From: Chloroflexota bacterium
GTDB taxonomy: Bacteria; Chloroflexota; Anaerolineae; UBA7937; B3-Chlor
DNA length: 42,728 nucleotides
Reading direction: 5' to 3'
NCBI GenBank assembly: GCA_030613785.1
Contig: JAUWLF010000027.1
Location: 1 to 42,728, forward strand
The notes under the pieces are model-generated. The model searched no databases. It worked only from the letters and a program-made list of their open reading frames with translations, and was not told the origin of the DNA. Position numbers and translations under genes: made by a program. Every line of letters begins with the position of its first letter. Within the stretch, counting starts at the first letter, position 1. Positions 28,911-35,671 of the stretch are shown here, in pieces.

Positions 28911-29228
28911 ATGGACATAGCGCATATCATCGAAGCGATCCGAGCAGGTCGAGTTCGGATCACAGACCACGCAGACGAGGAAGCACACTATGATCAGCTC
29001 ACCTTCGATGAGATATCCTCCTCAGTTCTTGATGGCGAGATCATTGAGCATTATCCGGAGGACCAACCATATCCAAGTTGTCTGATTTATGGGAGCACGT
29101 TCCGCCGCGATCCAGTGCACACCGTGTGGGCGTACAGCGAGCAGACCCACTGGGCGGCGCTGATAACCGTCTATCGTCCTGACCCCGATCGATGGATCGA
29201 CTGGCGGGAAAGGAAAGACAAGAAATGA
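28911..29228 (+). CDS. DUF4258-type protein, likely toxin of a TA-like pair
   Basis: 105 residues. The family pattern is clear: I-x-x-A-I-R-A-G-R-V-R-I-T-D-H-A-D-E-E, then L-T-F-D-E-I-x-x-S-V-L-D-G-E-I-I-E-H-Y-P, P-S-C-L-I-Y-G, H-T-V-W-A-Y and L-I-T-V-Y-R-P-D-P. DUF4258 proteins have a small RelE/BrnT-like fold and are widely found beside zinc-finger antitoxin-like partners. The stop overlaps the start of a YgiT-type gene (ATGA), as expected for such a pair. RNase activity is inferred from the family, not shown. This is the one complete toxin-antitoxin-like pair in the island. Confidence 0.75.
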   Translation: MDIAHIIEAIRAGRVRITDHADEEAHYDQLTFDEISSSVLDGEIIEHYPEDQPYPSCLIYGSTFRRDPVHTVWAYSEQTHWAALITVYRPDPDRWIDWRERKDKK

Positions 29229-29467
29229 GGCCCTTTCAAGAGTGCCCCGTATGCGGTGGTCAACTCGTAGAGAAGGAGGTCGAGAAACTCCTGCGCGGAG
29301 GCGTGCACACTGCCGTCTTGAAGGTCCGCGCCGAAGTCTGCCTTCGTTGCGGCGAGCGCCTGTACTCAGAGCAAACCGTCAGGCGATTTGAAGAAATCAG
29401 AGCCAAGCTCGAGCGGCAGGAAACGGCGGAGTTCGAAGTCATGGGCCAATCGTTTCAAGTGACGTGA
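29225..29467 (+). CDS. YgiT-type zinc-finger protein (antitoxin-like)
   Basis: 80 residues from the ATG overlapping the previous stop. Two Cys pairs, C-P-V-C-G-G near the start and C-L-R-C-G-E in the middle, form the zinc site of the YgiT/MqsA N-terminal family. The rest is helical (V-R-R-F-E-E-I-R-A-K-L-E-R). There is no C-terminal HTH as in full MqsA. It likely pairs with and regulates the DUF4258 protein. Confidence 0.75.
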   Translation: MRPFQECPVCGGQLVEKEVEKLLRGGVHTAVLKVRAEVCLRCGERLYSEQTVRRFEEIRAKLERQETAEFEVMGQSFQVT

Positions 29468-29518
29468 CGGCAGAAGCCAGCCAGGCAGAAGCCCCGTCGA
29501 ATCATGCCTCCACGCGCG

Positions 29519-29595
29519 CCAGGAAATCAATTTCCTGGCTCAACCCAAGAAGTCCCTACGGGACTTTTTGACTGTAGCGCGCAAATCCATTCCCG
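29519..29595. repeat. Triple-hairpin repeat, partial copy
   Basis: CCAGGAAATCAATTTCCTGG and AGTCCCTACGGGACTTTTT hairpins followed by a degraded third stem. Full copies occur at 32755-32923 and in tandem at 34044-34653. Confidence 0.7.
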
Positions 29596-29714
29596 ACCGC
29601 CGCCGCTCGCCTGACGCCTGGCAACAGCTCCTCCCAACTACGCCATGCCACTTATGGCAAACTCTGCTATCTGTAATGAAGGTGAGTAAGACCACGGCTG
29701 CACAGCGGTGCGAG

Positions 29715-29921
29715 ATGAGACAAGTGATAATCTACCCCGGCGAGGACGGCTATTGGGTGGCTGAATGTCCAAGCTTGCCTGGGTGCGTTAGGCAGGGAAG
29801 GACAAAAGGAGAAGCGGTCGCTAACATCAGGGAAGCGATCCAGGTGTACGTTGCGGCCCTGAAAGAGGACGATCTTCCGGTCCCAGAGGAGCGCTTTAAA
29901 ACGCTGGTTGTGGCCGTATGA
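29715..29921 (+). CDS. HicB-like antitoxin
   Basis: 68 residues from ATG 29715; an in-frame ATG at 29676 would add 13. The HicB core is typical: Y-P-G-E-D-G-Y-W-V-A-E-C-P-S-L-P-G-C-V-R-Q-G-R-T-K-x-E-A-V-A-N-I-R-E-A-I. HicB proteins sequester the HicA mRNA interferase. Four bases overlap with a following ATG that begins M-T-K-L-P-S, the usual HicA start, but that frame stops after 7 codons. So the antitoxin survives without its toxin. A second, slightly shorter HicB lies at 36578. Confidence 0.75.
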   Translation: MRQVIIYPGEDGYWVAECPSLPGCVRQGRTKGEAVANIREAIQVYVAALKEDDLPVPEERFKTLVVAV

Positions 29922-29941
29922 CCAAGTTGCCGAGTTCTTGA
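29918..29941 (+). pseudogene. HicA toxin remnant (first codons only)
   Basis: ATG at 29918 overlaps the HicB stop and reads M-T-K-L-P-S-S-stop. M-T-K-L-P is a very common HicA N-terminus. No other HicA sequence follows in any frame, so about 55 residues are gone. Confidence 0.55.
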
Positions 29942-30139
29942 AGTTGTTGTGATCTAGGCCGCACGCTCGAGGCTAACCCTACAACTCCCCCTTTCTTCCC
30001 CTCACACCTCGAGAGCCTATCGCCCCCCGTCCCCCTTCAACGCCCACCCTGCACAAGGAACTCGCACCACACACCGCCTCTGCGAAAGTGAGGTCCCACC
30101 ACATGTCTCATCCTACCTTCCCAGTGTAGTTCCCCTAAA

Positions 30140-30257
30140 CGATGATCCCGTGTGGATCTCGGCTGAGATCTACCATGTGCGAGCGATCGAAGAGACGTAC
30201 GATACGCACAAGAGGCCGCCTATCTACGCGCGGAAGCTGACGTTGGGCGCGCGATGA
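30140..30257 (+). pseudogene. Orphan 3' end of the tail gene (fragment 1)
   Basis: The frame reads D-D-P-V-W-I-S-A-E-I-Y-H-V-R-A-I-E-E-T-Y-D and ends in R-K-L-T-L-G-A-R-stop, matching the last 36-40 codons of the tail gene at 26372-28513. No start codon or upstream coding part is present. Confidence 0.75.
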
Positions 30258-30294
30258 GGCCTGATGTGTCGTGTTATTCTGAGGACAACAGCGC

Positions 30295-30323
30295 TTGCCA
30301 CAGGTATCAGACCATGATACAAT
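30295..30323 (+). promoter_or_regulatory. Promoter of the membrane protein gene at 30375
   Basis: TTGCCA (30295-30300), 17-bp spacer, TACAAT (30318-30323). Confidence 0.7.
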
Positions 30324-30374
30324 TCGTTTGCGTGACGTTGTGCTACATTATCAATGCTATCGGGAGGGTAGACC

Positions 30375-31034
30375 ATGCCACAGGTGACCTGGATTGATCT
30401 ACCGGCCCTGCTGACTGATGTCGTCGCGAACTTCGTTGCCAACGTGTGCGCAGGTATCCTGTTTGTCATCTTCGCAGCAGCCGTGCTGTGGTTGGCCGAC
30501 AGGGAACTAGGCATCCTCGGGCGAGCGCGCGAGCGCAAAGAGCGACGGCTGCGAGACATGCGCAGGGCCGTACGACAGCTGGAGTTGCTCAGCGAGGAAG
30601 TCTCCTCGCTGCTAGAGAAGATACCGAAATGGCGTGACGACTTGACCAACACGCGCTGGGGACAGGTGTTCATCATCTCCACTCCGGCCTGGGACTCGGC
30701 TCAGTTGAGCGGTGAGTTGGCGAGACTCGTCGAGCCCGAGCTATTGGAGGGCCTGGTGCAGTTCTATGACGGGCTGGCCTGCACCGAGCGTTGGTTGCCT
30801 CTGCTGGCGCAAAGCTGGCTGGTGTCCGAGAACGAGATCGACAGCCCGGAAGGCAAACGCACTGCGCTCATTGCTATGGCGGTCGGAGGGCTGGCCCAGG
30901 CGGGGGAGGTCGGTCACACCTTGATGTGGCGCGTGGAGTCGGAGATTACAAGGCTGAATAGCAAGCTCCCTAGGGTAGCAAAGGATGCTCACGCCAGGAA
31001 CAGCGAGACGGCGGCCGCCAAGCCCGAGGGATAA
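30375..31034 (+). CDS. Single-span membrane protein, cargo family A, member 1
   Basis: 219 residues: a membrane helix near 22-41 (V-A-N-V-C-A-G-I-L-F-V-I-F-A-A-A-V-L-W-L), a basic coiled-coil part (R-A-R-E-R-K-E-R-R-L-R-D-M-R-R-A), and a soluble domain with W-G...P-x-W-D...S-G-E-L-x-x-L-V-x-P-E-L-L...Q-F-Y (residues 95-131). The same motif order is in the gene at 38361, so both belong to one family. I do not recognise it. Its place among toxin-antitoxin and restriction genes suggests a defence or exclusion role, by association only. Its last 46 codons recur at 37054 and its last 12 at 32706. The ATG follows GGGAGGGTAGACC. Confidence 0.6.
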   Translation: MPQVTWIDLPALLTDVVANFVANVCAGILFVIFAAAVLWLADRELGILGRARERKERRLRDMRRAVRQLELLSEEVSSLLEKIPKWRDDLTNTRWGQVFIISTPAWDSAQLSGELARLVEPELLEGLVQFYDGLACTERWLPLLAQSWLVSENEIDSPEGKRTALIAMAVGGLAQAGEVGHTLMWRVESEITRLNSKLPRVAKDAHARNSETAAAKPEG

Positions 31035-31079
31035 CCGCTTCCTGCCCAAGGCTGGCCTGTAGCTGTTTCACGTGGTGCC

Positions 31080-31151
31080 GTGAAAGATGATCGGGCAGGT
31101 ATCTCGTCGGTCCTCTATTACAGGGGCAAGGTGACTTTGCGGGCGAGGTGA
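31080..31151 (+). pseudogene. Orphan 3' end of the tail gene (fragment 2)
   Basis: V-K-D-D-R-A-G-I-S-S-V-L-Y followed by Y-R-G-K-V-T-L-R-A-R-stop matches the tail end with an internal deletion of about 19 codons (R-V-R-G...I-Y lost). Confidence 0.65.
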
Positions 31152-31261
31152 ACAACGGGGATTGTTGACATCATCAACATCTAACATGATTAGGTGGGGC
31201 GAAGCTCTGTTCCACGACACTTGTGGTCAAGAATGAGCGAGAGGTGAAGGGAGGATGTCCG

Positions 31262-31537
31262 ATGTCGAAGGGCGATGAACTTTGGGAAAAGAGGGGGAAG
31301 CTGCTCAAGTACCTGTATGGGAAAGGGGCGATTGATCCCGATTGTGCCGCTGACATGGGCAAGGTGGGCGAAGCCATCGGTGTGGACTCGGAAACCCTCG
31401 ACCGGCTGGTCGGGAGTCTGCTGCACGAGCAGCTAGTCGATGGCATGGACGATGACACGGCCGATTCAGGCCGCAGGGTCTTCTTAACGGGCGCCGGTTT
31501 CAGCGAGGCGAGGGGGATAGTAGTCTCCGAAGAATAG
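31262..31537 (+). CDS. Small winged-helix-like protein
   Basis: 91 residues from the ATG at 31262 with GGAGG 7 nt upstream. M-S-K-G-D-E-L-W-E-K-R-G-K-L-L-K-Y-L-Y is followed by a helix-turn-helix-like part (G-K-V-G-E-A-I-G-V-D-S-E-T-L-D-R-L-V-G-S-L) and a beta-like wing (R-R-V-F-L-T-G-A-G). It may bind DNA. The last 7 codons lie in sequence that, on the other strand, is the cut end of the AbiEii gene, so the C-terminus may be a product of recombination. The 50 bp around its start resemble those of the gene at 34892. Confidence 0.5.
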   Translation: MSKGDELWEKRGKLLKYLYGKGAIDPDCAADMGKVGEAIGVDSETLDRLVGSLLHEQLVDGMDDDTADSGRRVFLTGAGFSEARGIVVSEE

Positions 31538-31702
31538 CTTCTTGAGCGCTGTGCCTCTCTTGAATACCAGAGCGTCAGTCAGGTCCGGGCGCGAGGATAC
31601 GCCCGCCAAGACATAGCTGAGAGCGTAATCCTTCTCGACCACATCCGGCGGTACGCCGTGCTGCCGTGCCGCTTCTTGAATGCGGGAGCGCAGCGTTCTC
31701 AC
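31484..31702 (-). pseudogene. Truncated AbiEii-type nucleotidyltransferase toxin
   Basis: 72 codons remain of a protein usually near 300 residues. The N-terminus is typical (V-V-E-K-D-Y-A-L-S-Y-V-L, V-F-K-R-G-T-A-L-K-K-L-F-F-G-D-Y-Y). AbiEii proteins continue here with S-E-D-L-D-F, which holds the catalytic Asp pair, but this copy runs into unrelated sequence at about 31517 and stops. It cannot be active. The ATG overlaps the AbiEi stop as in intact operons. Confidence 0.75.
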
Positions 31703-32550
31703 GACTCCCTCGCTATCGGAAGGTTGTCCTGAATCATCCAGCGGCGGTCACACGGGCCACGGCGGGGACGAGAGGGATCGAGCGCGTGGTACCGGCTCGC
31801 GCGCATCTTCAGGAGCGGCTGGAGGATGGATTCCCGAGTGCCGGCCTGCTCGAGCGCCCACCCGAGACGCTTGGCCACGGAGATTGTGCCGTACTGGCGC
31901 GCATATCGCACGAGCTTGCTTGCATCAAGGTTGTCGACATGGTTGTGTGCTATGCTGAACGCCTCGCCTATTCCACCGAAGATCCGTGGTGAGATGAAGG
32001 TCTCCAGGACTGTCCGCTCCCGGTCTGCGATGCGGACCCTTGAGTGCTCATCGACCCAGACCTCCTCGGTTCCGAAGAAGTGCTCCCTCTTGACGGAAAC
32101 ATACTCATAGCGGACCCCAGCGATCTCCCACGCGTGGCGACGCCTGCCCTTGCCATGGGAGCCCCGCATGCTGGGAGTCACCACCTTCTTAGGGGTGAAC
32201 GCTGTGACAACCCGGGGTACCTGGTCCGTAAGGCCGTGGTAACTAAGAGCAGACCAGTGACTGATCGCCGACGGCGTCACCAGACGAGTGGCGATCACAA
32301 AGGGATGAACCCCAACCTGCCCGGGCGCTATTTCGGATGCGGCGTACAGTCCGCGCCTGAGCCTTGTGAGCAACCCGTTGTGCACCATTCGGGCCAGGAG
32401 GAAGCGAACATATCCTTGAGGAACCCCCGCACGCGGGGCAACATCCCTAGCTTCGGCGGTTGAGAAGACGAGCTTTCCTTCCTCGGCCAGGGCTCTGAGC
32501 AGTCTGAGGGCGTGCGTACCGGTACGTCTGGTCGGCGAATCAGTAGCCAT
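31699..32550 (-). CDS. abiEi: AbiEi-type antitoxin / transcription regulator
   Basis: 283 residues from the ATG at 32548-32550, with AGGAG 7 nt upstream; a longer frame to 32598 would cross the promoter. The N-terminal 75 residues form a winged-helix domain (L-R-L-L-R-A-L-A-E-E-G-K-L-V-F-S-T, then R-F-L-L-A-R-M-V-H-N-G-L-L-T-R-L-R-R-G-L-Y). The rest matches the AbiEi C-terminal domain (S-H-W-S-A-L-S-Y-H-G-L-T; A-D-R-E-R-T-V-L-E-T). AbiEi is known to counter the AbiEii toxin as a type IV antitoxin and to repress its own promoter through inverted repeats. Such repeats lie at 32576-32608. The partner toxin is cut short here. Confidence 0.8.
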   Translation of the reverse strand: MATDSPTRRTGTHALRLLRALAEEGKLVFSTAEARDVAPRAGVPQGYVRFLLARMVHNGLLTRLRRGLYAASEIAPGQVGVHPFVIATRLVTPSAISHWSALSYHGLTDQVPRVVTAFTPKKVVTPSMRGSHGKGRRRHAWEIAGVRYEYVSVKREHFFGTEEVWVDEHSRVRIADRERTVLETFISPRIFGGIGEAFSIAHNHVDNLDASKLVRYARQYGTISVAKRLGWALEQAGTRESILQPLLKMRASRYHALDPSRPRRGPCDRRWMIQDNLPIARES

Positions 32551-32569
32551 GAGATCACTCCTATTGCCA

Positions 32570-32598
32570 ATTATACTACGTAAGTGACAAGAAGTCAA
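32570..32598 (-). promoter_or_regulatory. Promoter of the AbiE operon
   Basis: On the minus strand TTGACT (32593-32598), 17-bp spacer, TATAAT (32570-32575), 20 nt before the start codon. Confidence 0.75.
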
Positions 32599-32608
32599 AC
32601 TTACGTAG
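32576..32608. promoter_or_regulatory. Inverted-repeat operator, likely bound by AbiEi
   Basis: CTACGTAAGT (32576-32585) and ACTTACGTAG (32599-32608) are perfect 10-bp inverted repeats. One arm touches the -10 box and the other overlaps the upstream edge of the -35 box, an arrangement suited to repression. Confidence 0.7.
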
Positions 32609-32705
32609 TTCGTCTGGCAATCACTCTACCGTTGGTGAGGGTTCCTGCCGTAGATACGGGGGCGTGAGGACTATGGGACTTCGCAGTACCATGAGACTGT
32701 GCACG

Positions 32706-32752
32706 CGGGACAGCGAGACGGTGGCCGCCAAGCCCGAGGGATAACCGCTTCC
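32706..32752 (+). pseudogene. Fragment of membrane gene 3' end
   Basis: GACAGCGAGACGGTGGCCGC and the bases up to the GATAACCGCTTCC region match the last 12 codons plus 3' flank of the gene at 30375-31034. It is joined directly to a triple-hairpin repeat. Confidence 0.6.
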
Positions 32753-32754
32753 CT

Positions 32755-32923
32755 TCGTGGATCGGGCCGCGGGAGACGGCGGACGTCGGACCCCTGGGGC
32801 AGTCGTTTCAAAGGGCCTGATTCGACGATGGCAGAAAGATCGCCAGGAAATGAATTTCCTGGCTCAACCCAGGAAGTCCCTACGGGACTTTTTGATTGTA
32901 GCGGGGGAATTCCATTCCCCCGC
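32755..32923. repeat. Triple-hairpin repeat, full copy
   Basis: A lead with GGACGTCGGACCCC and TTCGACGATGG is followed by three stems: CCAGGAAAT / ATTTCCTGG, AGTCCC-TAC-GGGACT with T5, and GCGGGGGAAT / ATTCCCCCGC. Confidence 0.72.
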
Positions 32924-33074
32924 TCTGTGATACGCTCATAGTACGATTCATTAGGAGTCATGGCTTCACCTCCGCGCATCTGTAAGGTTGTGGTAGGTGA
33001 TGAATTGTACCACGTCTTCAACCCAAGAGATGTCCGCAGGGTGCAAACCATGTTCCCGACGAGTTCTCTGGGGC

Positions 33075-33103
33075 TTGACACCGATTCAGAATTGTGCTAT
33101 ACT
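33075..33103 (+). promoter_or_regulatory. Promoter of the lone PEP-CTERM gene
   Basis: TTGACA (33075-33080), 17-bp spacer, TATACT (33098-33103). Confidence 0.8.
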
Positions 33104-33151
33104 ATGGACAACAGTACGGGACTGACTTCAGAAACAAAGGAGGAACAGGCA

Positions 33152-33760
33152 ATGAAGAACCATTGGCTAAGAGGCTTGTTGTTGGGTGTGAGCCTAGCGC
33201 TACTCCTGGGGGGCACTGTGGCGCTGGCTCAACAGCAGATCACTGCGACCGCCGACCAGGAGTGCCTGCCGTGCTGGCCCGGCCCCTGGGGCCCTGACGC
33301 CGAACAGGACCCGACAGAGGAATATGTTCTCCGGATCACCGTTGAGAATCTGGACGAAAACCAGCTATTGTGTGAGCAGTGGACGGCTCCCGGCGCGGCT
33401 CCGCACTACCCCGTCTGCAGTCCGGAGGACATTGGCGAAGGGACTGTGCTGTTCTCCGTTGCGGCGGGGTGCGATGCGGATATGTGCATCTGGTATGGAG
33501 ATCTTGAGGGTAAGCCGGATACGGATCCTTGCTTCGAGTTGGTGTTCGGCGAGTGGCGTGTGGACTTCTGGCAGCAGGACGGCGGGGAACCAGTCGTACC
33601 AGAGGTGATTCCGGCCTCGGTGAGTTTCGTCCTGGCAGAGACTTGCGTGGTGGAAGAGGTGGAAGAGTTCGTCCCCGAACCTGGGACCATAATGCTCCTG
33701 GGCAGCGGTCTGGCTGGGCTGGCAGGATACGCCACACTTCGGTGGAGGAGGAGAGAGTAG
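33152..33760 (+). CDS. PEP-CTERM secreted protein (non-beta-helix)
   Basis: 202 residues from the ATG at 33152, preceded by AAAGGAGGAACAGGC. The signal peptide (M-K-N-H-W-L-R-G-L-L-L-G-V-S-L-A-L-L-L) ends near V-A-L-A-Q. The acidic mature part has six or more Cys (C-L-P-C, C-E-Q-W, P-V-C, C-D-A-D-M-C), many Asp/Glu and no beta-helix repeat. The PEP-CTERM tail is V-P-E-P-G-T, a hydrophobic helix and R-W-R-R-R-E. It is unrelated to the 4-12 kb proteins except for this tail, so it probably uses the same sorting system. It sits between defence cassettes with its own promoter and terminator. Confidence 0.8.
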   Translation: MKNHWLRGLLLGVSLALLLGGTVALAQQQITATADQECLPCWPGPWGPDAEQDPTEEYVLRITVENLDENQLLCEQWTAPGAAPHYPVCSPEDIGEGTVLFSVAAGCDADMCIWYGDLEGKPDTDPCFELVFGEWRVDFWQQDGGEPVVPEVIPASVSFVLAETCVVEEVEEFVPEPGTIMLLGSGLAGLAGYATLRWRRRE

Positions 33761-33786
33761 CCGACCGACTACTACCAAGCTATTGA

Positions 33787-33815
33787 AGGGCTGTCCTCTC
33801 GAGGGATGGCCCTTT
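33787..33815 (+). terminator. Terminator of the lone PEP-CTERM gene
   Basis: AAGGGCTGTCC and GGGATGGCCC pair around a CTCGA loop, followed by TTTTC. Confidence 0.7.
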
Positions 33816-33879
33816 TCTTCTTCCTTCTGAGGTCATCCATGGTGCCCTCGCACCACTCATTGTGTGACAAACCGAACCT

Positions 33880-33982
33880 GTCATTGCGAGGAGCCCGCAG
33901 GGCGACGAAGCAATCCCCAAGGGGTGGGTTGCACATTGCTTCGCAGCTCCTTCACTCCGTTCAGGACATGGCTCGCAATGAC
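33880..33982. repeat. Dispersed palindromic repeat (GTCATTGCGAG type), second copy
   Basis: GTCATTGCGAG at the left and CTCGCAATGAC at the right enclose matching GACGAAGCAATC and ATTGCTTCGCAG parts. Same family as 411-512. Confidence 0.7.
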
Positions 33983-34043
33983 GGTGGGGCGTTCCTTTCG
34001 GACTTGACACCCACGGCATAATCCCTTCCCTTCGTGCATCGGG

Positions 34044-34653
34044 CGGCCTGAGACGCCGGACGTCGAACCCCTGGCGCAGTCCTTTCAAAGGGCGTGATTC
34101 GACGATGGCAGAAAGATCGCCAGGAAATGAATTTCCTGGCTCAAGCCAAGAAGTCCCATAGGGACTTTTCGATTGTAGCGGGGGAATTACATTCCCCCGC
34201 GAGCTGCACTTGACACCTCAGACCGAGTTCCCCACTGGAGGGTGTGGAAATACCCAGCATCCTCCTGCTGCGGCCTGAGACGCCGGACGTCGAACCCTTG
34301 GGCCAATCGTTTCAAAGGGCGTGATTCGACGATGGCGCAGAGATCGCCAGGAAATGAATTTCCTGGCTCAACCCAAGAAGTCCCGTAGGGACTTTTCTAT
34401 TGTAGCGGGGGAATTCCATTCCCCCGCGAGCTGCCTTTGACAACTCAGACCGGCTTCCCCACTGGAGGGTGTGGAAACGCCCAGCATCCTCGTGCTGCGG
34501 CCTGAGACGCCGGACGTCGAACCCCTGGCGCAGTCCTTTCAAAGGGCGTGATTCGACGATGGCGCAGAGATCGCCAGGAAATGAATTTCCTGGCTCAACC
34601 CAAGAAGTCGCACAGGGACTTTTCGATTGTAGCGGGGGAATTCCATTCCCCCG
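34044..34653. repeat. Tandem array of 227-bp triple-hairpin repeats
   Basis: Three units begin at about 34044, 34271 and 34498 (GGCCTGAGACGCCGGACGTC). Each holds GTCGAA...TTCGAC arms, the CCAGGAAAT / ATTTCCTGG stem, the AGTCCC...GGGACT stem with T4 and the GCGGGGGAA...TTCCCCCGC stem. The third unit is cut short where it meets a tail-gene fragment. No gene is present. Confidence 0.78.
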
Positions 34654-34666
34654 CTAGCTGCTCGCA

Positions 34667-34757
34667 GATCTGCAGGGTGCGAGGGATCGAAGAGAGCTAC
34701 GATGCCACGAAGCATCCGCTGATCTATCGTCAGAGGGTGACGTTGGGGGGGCGGTAG
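34667..34757 (+). pseudogene. Orphan 3' end of the tail gene (fragment 3)
   Basis: R-V-R-G-I-E-E-S-Y-D-A-T-K-H-P-L-I-Y, then R-Q-R-V-T-L-G-G-R-stop, matches the last 28 codons of the tail gene closely. It abuts the tandem repeat array directly. Confidence 0.78.
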
Positions 34758-34793
34758 CGAGTGGTCAGGATGGGTTGCGACTTGTAACAACGC

Positions 34794-34823
34794 TTGTAGA
34801 ATATTGACAGAAGGTGATACAAT
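34794..34823 (+). promoter_or_regulatory. Promoter of the HEPN-like gene
   Basis: TTGTAG (34794-34799), 18-bp spacer, TACAAT (34818-34823). The GTGATACAATT part resembles the -10 region at 30318. Confidence 0.5.
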
Positions 34824-34891
34824 TACGGCCGCGGGTCTCCCTCGCGGCGTTTTTGTTGGCAAGAGTGATGGAGAGAGAAGGGCGGTGTCGG

Positions 34892-35593
34892 ATGTCGAAT
34901 GGGGATGAGTTGGGTAAGGGGGACGCCCTTGCGGCGGCCGCGTTGCCGCAGCTCGATGACCTAGTTGGGCGGCATGGTCTCTTGATCGAGGACATAGGAG
35001 CGCACCGCCTGAGCTGCGCCGAGGCGGCTGGGTTCGTGACCGCTGCCTTGGCGGCGATCGACCGCATAGCAGGGCCGGACAGCCAGTTCGCAGTGCGCGC
35101 CAAGAAGGCGGCTGACGCGTACGCGTTTTGGCAGCCTGGGGAGATGGTGCAGATTGTCGGAGCTCATTTAGTCGAGGTGCGACACGCCGTGGTGTCGGGC
35201 TGGCTGGTGAGTATTCAGGAGTTGGTTCACGCTCAGGTGTTTGGGGATTTCCTCGAGATGGCGGGGTATCTGCTGGAGGAAGGGTACAAGGATCCTGCTG
35301 CGGTATTGACGGGTGGGGTGCTGGAGGGGCACTTACGCAAACTCTGTGTGAAGCATGAAATACCCATAGAAGTTCCCGGCAAGCGTGGTGTGCCCCGGCC
35401 CAAGCCAGCCGAGACCATGAACGCGGATCTGGGACGGAAGCCAGTGTATTCGAAGCTTGACCACAAGAGCGTGACGGCCTGGCTAGATCTGCGAAACGAC
35501 GCAGCGCACGGCCACTATCACAAGTACACGGATTCGCAGGTTGATCTGATGTTGCGGGGTGTCACGGACTTCCTCACACGGCATCCCGCCTAG
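34892..35593 (+). CDS. HEPN-domain-like protein (candidate RNase effector)
   Basis: 233 residues from ATG 34892; the longer frame to 34814 would overlap the promoter. The first half is helical (L-P-Q-L-D-D-L-V-G-R-H). The C-terminal 110 residues match a HEPN-type layout: L-E-E-G-Y-K-D-P-A-A-V-L-T-G-G-V-L-E-G-H-L-R-K-L, then W-L-D-L-R-N-D-A-A-H-G-H-Y (R201-x4-H206) and D-F-L-T-R-H. The R-x4-6-H motif is the known catalytic signature of HEPN RNases, common in toxins and abortive infection effectors. It sits alone in its cassette, without an obvious antitoxin. Role as a defence effector is inferred. Confidence 0.62.
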   Translation: MSNGDELGKGDALAAAALPQLDDLVGRHGLLIEDIGAHRLSCAEAAGFVTAALAAIDRIAGPDSQFAVRAKKAADAYAFWQPGEMVQIVGAHLVEVRHAVVSGWLVSIQELVHAQVFGDFLEMAGYLLEEGYKDPAAVLTGGVLEGHLRKLCVKHEIPIEVPGKRGVPRPKPAETMNADLGRKPVYSKLDHKSVTAWLDLRNDAAHGHYHKYTDSQVDLMLRGVTDFLTRHPA

Positions 35594-35671
35594 TAGTCCC
35601 TTGTTTCGGCGCGGCGGCGACACGGCGTTTGGTGAGGGCCGGTTGATGACCACACCCAGGGGGATTCTTTC

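Noticed and set aside
34312..34862. Minus-strand frames in the tandem 227-bp repeats
   Set aside because: Similar short frames recur wherever the repeat occurs, which is expected of a repeat and not of genes.
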